Below, piece by piece: positions 56,194 to 64,000 of a stretch of DNA of 64,000 nucleotides. This stretch comes from Saccopteryx bilineata (lineage: Eukaryota; Chordata; Mammalia; Chiroptera; Emballonuridae), in NCBI RefSeq assembly GCF_036850765.1, contig NC_089492.1:168018296-168082295 (forward strand), in the 5' to 3' direction. The translations under genes and the position numbers were made by a program. Numbering within the stretch: the first letter of the stretch is position 1; each line of letters opens with the position of its first letter. The notes below the pieces were generated by a model, which saw only the letters and a list, made by a program, of their open reading frames with translations, searched no databases and was not told the origin of the DNA.

Positions 56194-57112
56194 AAATGAG
56201 AAGGTAGAGAAATACAACACAAATGAAACAAGAGAAATCCCCAGAAAAAGACCTGAATGAGTCAGATATAACCAAATTACCAGATGCAGAGTTTAAAATA
56301 ACCGTTTTTAGGATGTTCAAATATATTAGAACAACAATAGAAGGTCATTAAAAACACCTAAGTAAAGAGATAGCAAACATAAAAAAGGACATTGAAATAA
56401 TAAAAAAGAATCAGTCAGAAATGACAAATACAACATTAGAAATGAAGAACACAATGGAAGGAATTATAAGCAGGATGGATGAAGCTGAGAATCAAATCAG
56501 CGAGTTAGAGGACAAGATAAATGAAGGCACGGAGGCAGAACAGAAAAAAGAAAAGAAACTCAAAAAGTCTGAGGAAACTCTAAGAGAGCTCTGTGACAAC
56601 ATGAAGAGAAATAACATCCGCATCATAGGGGTTCTTGAAGAAGAAGAGAAAGAAAAAGGGATAGAGACTTTGTTCAAGCATATCATAGCTGAAAACTTCC
56701 CTCAATTAAGGCAGGAAAACATCTCACAAGTTCAAGAAGCACAGAGAACTACATTAAAGAGAAATCCAAAGAAATCTACACTGACACATCATAATTAAAA
56801 TACCAAAGCTAAGTGATAAAGACAAAATATTAAAGCTGCTAGAGAACAAAATACTATCACCTACAAAGGAGCCCCCATAAGAATGACTTCCAACTTCTCA
56901 ACAGAAACACTTGAGGCTAGAATGAAATGCCAAGAAATATTCAAAGTAATGCAGAACAAGAGCCTACAACCAAGACTACTATATCCAGCAAGGCTATCGT
57001 TTAAAACTGAAGGAGAAATAAAAAGCTTTCGAGACAAAAAAAAAACTCAAGGAATTCACTACAACCAAACCAAGGCTGCAAGAATTGCTAATGGGCCTGT
57101 TGTAAAAAAATC
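56194..57112 (+). pseudogene. L1 ORF1, frameshifted, cut by L1 insertion
   Basis: The N-terminal ATG at about 56194 (MRR...) is followed by frame damage. The frame at 56421-56798 carries the coiled coil (RMDEAENQISELEDKINEG) and RRM (MKRNNIRIIGVLEEEEKEKG). A frameshift near 56790 moves the reading to 56883-57112 (FSTETLEARMKCQ, QPRLLYPARLSF). The last residues run into the 5' end of the next L1. Confidence 0.85.
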
Positions 57113-57123
57113 AAAGGAGGAGA

Positions 57124-57131
57124 TGACGTCA
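57124..57131. promoter_or_regulatory. CRE/ATF palindrome at L1 5' end
   Basis: TGACGTCA, a perfect 8-bp cAMP-response element, 12 bases into the L1. The corresponding place in the leftmost L1 reads TGACATCA (complement at 5549-5556), as expected from CpG decay. Confidence 0.6.
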
Positions 57132-57548
57132 GAGTAATGGCATGGTAGGAAGTGATACCGATAAATCTCCCCCAAAACTCAACAAGATCTTCAACCAGAA
57201 ACAGAAAAACCTATCCTTGGAGCCTCCAGATGTTTTGCAATGCACCCAAAGGTATGGTCGAGCGAAAAATTGGCTAAATATATAATCAAACCCCGAAGGA
57301 AATACGGAGTAAGAAATGCTCCGCCTTCCTCACTAACCTAAACAGGGCGGATTTCACTAGGAACTGAGAATATAGAAACTGAGGCGGGCAAAGGGGGTGA
57401 ATAGATCAAGGCCGCGGCACAAACGGCCAAACCAGGCTGTGGCACAGAGATCCAGGCCGACGAAAAACTTTCCTATGGCAACCCGGGCAATACAAGCTAA
57501 CACTCGCGCCAAACCCAGACAAAGAAAGACAAGCGGGGCAGCCATTTT

Positions 57549-58390
57549 CCCTGATCTCCGGATCGGCGTGCGCAGATAGTGGGCAAGAGATTCCTTCCAA
57601 AGCCCCGAGAGTGTGCACCCATGTTGTCCCACAGAGAGGCAGAGTCAGAGGCCTTTGTGTGGGCCGAAAGCAGAATTTCTGGGCCGCCCCAGTGCCCTGG
57701 GAGAGCCGCACATGGAGAGGAAGTGAGAACTAATTCCAACGCTGGAACTTTTCCATGCGGGAGGGGGATTCACTCAGAGGGTGAGGTGGCTGGCCTGATA
57801 TCCTGGTCAGCGTGCATGGAGAGTGAGTGAGAGATTCCTCCCAGCACCTCAGGAGTGGGCGCCCATGTTACTCCACAGAGGGGCAGAGTCAGAGGCCTCT
57901 GTGTGGGCTGAAAGTGGAATCTCCAGGCTGTCCCAGTGCCCTGGGAAAGCCGCGCATGGGGACGAAGAGAGAGCCAATTCCAACACTGGAACTTTTCCGT
58001 GCAGGTGGAGGTTTCACTCAGGTGAGACTGCTGGCCAGCTATCCTGCTATGTGCACGCAGATAGTGAGTGAGAGATTCCTCCGAGTGCCTTGGCAGTACC
58101 CGCCCATGTTATCCCACAGAGGGGCAGAGTCAGGGGGCTTTGTGTTGGCCAAAAAGCGGAATCTTGGGCCACCCCAGCACCTTGAAAAAGCCATGCCCAG
58201 GGACGGAGTGAGAGCCAATTCCAACACTGGAACTTTTCCGTGTGGGTGGGGGTTTCACTCAGAGTGTTAGAATGCTGGCCTGATATCCTGATCTGCACGC
58301 ACAGATAGTGGGCGAGAGATTCCTCCAAGTGCCTCGGCAGTGCGCGCCCATGTTATCCCACAGAGTGGCAGAGCCAGAGGTCTTGGAGTG
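57549..58390 (+). repeat. Tandem monomers, about 243 bp, 3.4 copies
   Basis: The phrase AGAGATTCC recurs at 57586 (as AAGAGATTCC), 57830, 58071 and 58315, spacings 244, 241 and 244. Each unit also has CCCATGTT, CACAGAG-GGCAGAGTCAG, GAATCT/TTC-GGGC and AATTCCAACRCTGGAACTTTTCC. The forward frames that look like three related peptides are a by-product of the repeat period being near a multiple of three. Confidence 0.92.
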
Positions 58391-59770
58391 GGTGGAAGCC
58401 CCGCCTGATTATGCTAGCAGCTCTAACTGACTGAGCCTTACCCAGAGCCCTGTGCTGAGTGGGAATAGAGTGGGGAGTTGCCAGCTCTTTGAGCCTCTTA
58501 CTATCCAGGCAGAGGCAGCAGCAACCCCATAGCTGAATTATCAGGCTACTAATTGAGGAAGGAAAGACTAGGAGAAAGGCTCCAGGAACACGGACTCTCT
58601 CACTGAAGGAGCCTATAAATGCTAATGAGCCTCGACTGCCAACGAGACTGAAGCACAATACATGACATCGCCATAGAGACTTATCAACTGCAAACCTCTA
58701 CCTGAGCATGCCAAAGGGGCAGAACCCGAGGTACAGAGTCACCGACCAGGAAGAGGGAGAGAAAAGAAAAAGCAAGAAGATAACCTCTCAAAATCAAGAA
58801 TAATACGCAGATTTATAGCGTATCCCATTTTAATATATTTGTTTGTTTGTTTCTCTTATCTTCATTCTTGATTTTTTTTATTCCTCCTCCAATTTGGTCA
58901 TTTAACTCTCTGCCGGTCTTACTATTTCCTCTCCTTCAACTACACTACCCGTAAGTGTTACATCTCCCATTATCTTTTCTTTCCTCTTCCTTTGTCTCTA
59001 TGAGAGTTGCACTCCAAAACGCTTAACTCTCTCTCTCTCTCTCTCTCCTCTTTTTTCTTTTTTCTTCTTTTAGTGGTTTCCTCTTTTTTCTCGCTCTCTC
59101 TCTCTTACTTTTCTCCCTCTATATTAGTTTCCTCCTTTATCCTTTACATCTCCTCTCATTTAAAACTCAATAACAAACAATATCTTATCTGGGACTCAGA
59201 CTTATGTTTGTGGCACTTTGGGGGGGTTTTACTTCACCTTTTTAAAACACTAGCAGTGCTCCCATCCCTGGCTCTCCATTTTATCTAGTTCTGGTTCCAC
59301 TAAATACAAGAGTAATTTTTTAATTTGTTCCCTCATTTTACTATTTCCCTCTTATTCCTCTCATCATAACTCTTAGTCAACCAACACCTAAAAGCAAACC
59401 ATTTTATTCTTGACCCAACTTTTTTTCTTATTTGCTTTTTGTGGGTTCATACGCCCTTTTTTTTTTTTTTTTTTTTTGCCCCTTCATATACTTATCCCCA
59501 ATTTAGGCCCTCCATTACAGGCATTGTTTGTTCTATTTAGTACAATATAATTCACAGTTCACCACAAGATTTTCTCAAGAAAGAGGGGAGAGGAGAGGAA
59601 AGAAAAAAAGGAGGGGGGGAATAATTTCCTTTTTTTAATTATTATTTTATTTTTCTTTATTTAATTACTAATTTTTAAAAAAAAAAAACACAACTCTTTT
59701 TGATTTTTGATTTTTTAACTTTTTATTCTTTATTAAATCTCATTAATACTATCAACAAAACCACCCTCAG

Positions 59771-60760
59771 ATGCCATTAAGGAAGAGAAAATCGAATATC
59801 ATGGATACAAAAGAAAGAGAGGTAACACAGCTAGATGAGGAAAAATCTATGGAGAAAAAATTTAATATATTGGAAACCTTGGAGCTAAATGACAGAGAAT
59901 TCAAGATAGAAATCCTAAAAATTCTCCGAGATATACAAGAAAACACAAAAAGGCAATTTAGGGAGCTCAGAAAACAACTCCATAAACACAAAGAATATAT
60001 TTCCGAGAAAATTGAAACTATAAAAAATAATCAAACAGAAATGAAAAATTCAATTCACGAGCTGAAAAACGAGGTAACAAGCTTAGCTAATAGAACAAGC
60101 CAGATAGAAGACAGGGTTAGTGAAATAGAAGACAAGCAACTTGAGGCACAACAGAGAGAAGAAGAAAGAGACTCAAAAATTAAAAAAAAAATGAGATAGC
60201 CCTACAAGAATTATCTGACTACATCAAAAAGAATAACATAAGAATAATAGGTATATCAGAGAGAGAAGAGAGAGAAAATGGAATGGAGAACATACTCAAA
60301 CAAATAATAGATGAGAACTTCCCAAGCCTGTGCAAAAGAACTAAAGCCTCAAATTCAAGAAGCAAACAGAACTCCGAGTTTTCTTAACCCCAACAAACCT
60401 ACTCCAAGACATATCATAATGAAATTGGCACAAACCAACAGCAAAGAAAAAATTCTCAAGGCAGCCAGGGAAAAGAAGAATACAACATAAAAAGGAAGGC
60501 CCATTAGATTATGATCAGATTTCTCAGCAGAAATTCTACAAGCTAGAAGAGAGTGGACCCCAATATTTAAAGTCCTGAAAGAGAGAAACTTCCAGCCATG
60601 AATACTGTATCCATCAAAGCTATTCTTTAAATATGAAAGAGAAATAAAAACATTCACAGATACAAAAAAGATGAGGGAATTTATCATCAAAAACCCACCA
60701 CTCCAGGAATTACTAAAGGGGTTCTCCAATCAGATACAAAGAACAAAAAAAAAACAAAGC
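59771..60760 (+). pseudogene. L1 ORF1, near-intact with frameshifts
   Basis: The start ATG at 59771 opens a 142-aa frame (MPLRKRKSNIMDTKEREVTQ...) rich in a leucine-spaced coiled coil (EIETI..., SQIEDRVSEIEDKQLEAQQ). It ends at 60199 just after a run of nine or more A, where the reading shifts. The RRM continues with NNIRIIGISEREERENGMEN near 60230, and the C-terminal domain follows with ILKAAREKKN near 60455 and further frame changes to about 60760. The protein would trimerise on L1 RNA. Most breaks lie at A runs. Confidence 0.85.
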
Positions 60761-61105
60761 GACAAGTAAAAGCTCCAAGAAGAACACAATAAAACCAAAT
60801 TTAAACTGTGACAACAACAAAAAGAAAGAGGGGGAGAACATGGAGATTAACAGTAGCAAAGGACGATGGAGTGCAAAAGTACTCACAAAATAGTTCGCTA
60901 CAATGAACAGGGTAGGAACGCTTTTCATTATTTAAAGGTAACGACCATTGAAAAAACCACCACAGAAGCACATGGGATAAAAAAGATAGCAACAGAGAAA
61001 AGATGTATGGAATACAACCAAATAAAAACAAAAGATAGAAAAACGAAATAGAAGGATCAAACAAGACACAAAACTAACAAAAAGCAATATATAAAATGGC
61101 AATAG

Positions 61106-64000
61106 GAAACTCACAAATGTCAATAATTACACTAAATGTAAACGGATTAAACTCACTAATAAAAAGGCATAGAGTAGCAGAATGGATTAAAAAAGAAAAT
61201 CCAACTGTATGCTGCCTACAGGAAACTCATCTAAGTAACAAGGATAAAAACAAATTCAAAGTGAAAGGCTGGAAAACAATACTCCAAGCAAATAACATAC
61301 AAAAAAAAAGCAGGCACAGCAATACTCATATCTTATAATGCTGACTACAAGACAGGAAAAGTACTCAGAGACAAAAATGGCCATTTCATAATGGCTAAGG
61401 GAACACTGAATCAAGAAGACATAACAATTCTTAATATATATGCACCAAACCAAGGAGCACCAAAATATATAAGACAGCTACTTATTGACCTTAAAACAAA
61501 AACTGACAAAAATACAATCATACTTGGAGACCTCAATACACTGCTGACAGCTCTAAATCAGTCATCCAAACAGAGAATCAACAAAGATATAGTGACCTTA
61601 AACAAAACACTAGAGCACCTGGATATGATAGACATCTACAGGACATTTCATCCCAAAGTGACTGAGTATACATTTTTCTCCAGTGTATATAGATCATTCC
61701 CAAGAATTGATCATATGTTGGGCCACAAAAACAACATCAGCAAATTCAGAAAAATCGAAGTTGTACCAAGTATATTTTCTGATCATAAAGCCTTGAAACT
61801 AGAATTCAACTGCAAAAAAAAGGAAAAAAAATCCCACAAAAATGTGGAAACTAAACAACATACTTTTAAAAAATGAATGGGTCAAAGAAGAAATAAGTGC
61901 AGAGATCAAAAGATATATACAGACTAATGAAAATGACAATACGACATATCAGAATCTATGGGATGCAGCAAAAGCAGTGATAAGAGGGAAGTTCATATCA
62001 TTTCAGGCATATATGAACAAACAAGAGAGAGCCCAAGTGAACCACTTAACTTCCCACCTTAAGGAACTAGGAAAAGAAGAACAAAGACAACCCAAAACCA
62101 GCCGAAGAAAGGAGATAATAAAAATCAGAGCAGAAATAAATGAAATAGAGAACAGAAAAACTATAGAAAAAATTAATAGAACAAGGAGCTGGTTCTTTGA
62201 AAAGATTAACAAAATTGACAAACCCTTGGCAAGACTTACCAAGGAAAAAAGAGAAAGAACTCATATAAACAAAATCCAAAATAAAAGAGGAGAAATCACC
62301 ACAGACATAGGAGATATACAAAGAATTTTTGTAGAATACTATGAAAAACTTTATGCCACTAAATTCAACAACCTAGAAGAAATGGATAAATTCCTAGAAC
62401 AATACAACCTTCCTAGAGTGAGTCAAGAAGAAGCAGAAATCCTAAACAGGCCTATTAGTAGAGAAGAAATAGAAAAAACAATTAAAAACCTCCCCAAAAA
62501 TAAAAGTCCAGGCCCTGATGGCTATACCAGCGAATTTTATCAAACATACAAAAAAGACTTGGTTCCTATTCTACTCAAAGTCTTCCAAACAATTGAAGAA
62601 GAAGCAATACTTCCAAACACATTTTATGAGGCCAACATAACCCTCATACCAAAACCAGGAAAAGACTGCACAAAAAAAGAAAACCACAGACCAATATCTC
62701 TAATGAATACAGATGCTAAAATACTAAACAAAATACTAGCAAATCGAATACAACAACATATTAAAAAGATAATACATCATGATCAAGTGGAATTTATCCT
62801 AGAATCTCAAGGATGGTTCAACATATGTAAAACGGTTAACGTAATACACCATATCAACAAAACAAAGAACAAAAACCACATAATCTTATCAATAGACGCA
62901 GAAAAGGCTTTTGATAAAATACAACACAATTTTATGTTTAAGACTCTCAACAAAGTGGGTATAGAAGGAAAATATCTCAACATGATAAAGTCCATATATG
63001 ATAAACCATCAGCTAACATCATATTAAATGACACTAAACTGAAGACTTTCCCCCTTAAATCAGGAACAAGACAGGGTTGTCCACTCTCTCCACTCTTATT
63101 TAATGTGGTACTAGAGGTTCTAGCCAGAGCAATCAGACAAGACAAAGAAATAAAAGGCATCCATATCAAAAAAGAAGAAGTAAAGGTATCACTTTTTGCA
63201 GATGATATGATCCTATACATCGAAAATCCCAAAGAATCCACAAAAAGACTACTAGAAACAATAAGCCAATACAGTAAGGTCGCAGGGTACAAAATTAACA
63301 TACAGAAGTCAATAGCCTTTTTATATGCCAACATTGGAACATTTGAGAATGAACTCAAAAGAACAATCCCCTTCATGATTGCAACAAAAAATAAAATAAA
63401 ATACTTAGGAATAAACATAACAAAGAATGTAAAGGACTTATATAATGAAAACTATAAACCATTGTTAAGGGAAATCGAAAAAGATATAATGGGACGGAAG
63501 AATATACCTTGTTCTTGGTTAGGAAGAATAAATATAATCAAGATGTCCATATTACCCAAAGCAATATACAAATTTAATGCATTTCCCATCAAAATTCCAA
63601 TGACATTTTTTAAAGAAATGGAGCAAAAAAATTATCAGATTTATATGGAACTATAAAAAACCCCTAATAGCCAAAGCAATCCTAAAGAAAAAGAATGAAG
63701 TTGGGGGCATTACAATACCTGGCTTCAAACTATATTATAGGGCCACGACACTCAAATCAGCATGGTATTGGCAGAAAAATAGACACTCAGACCAATGGAA
63801 CAGAATAGAAATCCAGAAATAAAACCACATATATATAGTCAAATAATTTTTGATAAAGGGGCCAAGAACACACAATGGAGAAAAGAAAGCCTCTTCAATA
63901 AATGGTGCTGGGAAAACTGGGAAGCCACATGCAAAAGAATGAAACTGGATGACAGTCTGTCCCCCTGTACTAAAATTAACTCAAAATGGATCAAAGATCT
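61106..64000 (+). pseudogene. L1 ORF2, few frameshifts, cut by window edge
   Basis: Endonuclease pieces: 61106-61338 (ITLNVNGLNSLIKRHRVAEW, CCLQETHLS) and 61391-61876 (IYAPNQGAPKYIRQ, GDLNT, MLGHKNNISKFRKIE, SDHKAL). RT piece: 61842-63656 (604 aa), with [61 protein letters not shown] and FADD at 63195-63206, so all core RT motifs are intact. Shifts occur at the A runs near 61300, 61820 and 63630. Reading continues to the right edge. It is the best preserved ORF2 in the window. Confidence 0.92.

Larger units (their letters stand above)
54709..57112 (+). mobile_element. LINE-1 5' portion, interrupted by a younger L1
   Basis: It begins near CTGAGTAGGCGGACATACCA, matching the L1 at 7370, and runs through a 5' UTR (to about 56193) and ORF1 (to 57112). 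It landed in ERV integrase. Its ORF2 and 3' end are not seen because another L1 starts at about 57112. They should continue beyond the right edge. Confidence 0.9.
57112..59770 (+). promoter_or_regulatory. L1 5' UTR with monomer array
   Basis: It consists of a terminal block homologous to the minus-strand L1 (57112-57370), a G/C-rich non-repeated block (57370-57548), about 3.4 tandem monomers (57549-58390), a proximal block shared with the minus-strand L1 (58400-58760), and a long pyrimidine-rich stretch before ORF1 (58827-59500). Monomers in mouse L1 are the promoter units, and the same role is inferred here. Confidence 0.75.
57112..64000 (+). mobile_element. LINE-1 with monomeric 5' UTR, youngest-looking, runs off right edge
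   Basis: 5' UTR 57112-59770, ORF1 59771 to about 60760, intergenic segment, ORF2 from about 61120. The 5' end holds a perfect TGACGTCA at 57124-57131. CpG is retained in the 5' UTR, and the ORFs need only a handful of frame corrections, mostly at A runs. It inserted into the 3' part of ORF1 of the L1 at 54709. The 3' UTR and right target duplication are outside the window. Confidence 0.93.

Noticed and set aside
57357..58328. Several overlapping frames of 60-147 aa, some looking like a repeated protein
   Set aside because: They follow the 243-bp monomer period of an L1 5' UTR (close to a multiple of three), are open on both strands and resemble no known domain.
57549..58390. CRISPR-like regular repeats
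   Set aside because: Units are long, adjacent and diverged without spacers, and the context is a mammalian L1.

Overview
This is mammalian nuclear DNA, almost certainly from a bat. The evidence is a set of tRNA-derived SINEs of bat type (three head types, many copies with target-site duplications), abundant LINE-1 (L1) copies with recognisable ORF1 and ORF2, endogenous retrovirus (ERV) remnants, and ancient MIR, MER5-type and MLT1-type repeats. Several fairly well preserved L1 copies argue against a fruit bat (Pteropodidae), where L1 activity is thought to have ended. A rhinolophoid bat is plausible but not proven. I found no host protein-coding exon, no RNA gene other than tRNA-like SINE heads, and no prokaryotic feature. 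Every recognisable coding region belongs to a transposable element and is broken.

Layout. 1-5570: a minus-strand L1 running off the left edge, hit by three SINEs. 5571-7369: mostly single-copy DNA with a MIR. 7370-13908: a full-length plus-strand L1 with a clear 14-bp duplication. 14690-18890: old minus-strand L1 sequence invaded by a second L1 and by a SINE carrying an internal deletion. 19441-21150: a SINE, a TCTA microsatellite and unassigned DNA. 21151-23674: a complete two-LTR retroviral-type element with a 5-bp duplication and a short interior without pol. 23675-39130: the quietest part, apparently single-copy, with scattered MIR, MER5-type, MLT1-type, old SINE, L1 tail and microsatellites.

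39130-64000 is a deep nest of insertions. An old L1 tail carries a solo LTR (39363-39832) and was then truncated by a class I (gammaretrovirus-like) ERV. The 5' LTR of that ERV was later split by an 8.4-kb minus-strand L1 (40409-48779), itself hit by two SINEs. The ERV resumes at 48793 with a tRNA-Thr-type primer-binding site, leader, gag, protease and pol, all disrupted, with a SINE inside pol. It stops in integrase at about 54708, where another L1 begins. That L1 is interrupted at about 57112 by a younger plus-strand L1 that runs to the right edge and carries a tandem-repeat promoter in its 5' UTR.

The elements form no pathway. They document successive rounds of L1, L1-driven SINE, and ERV insertion. 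The most interesting biology is in L1 promoters: two related L1 copies share both ends of the 5' UTR but have unrelated middles, one of them an array of about 243-bp monomers.
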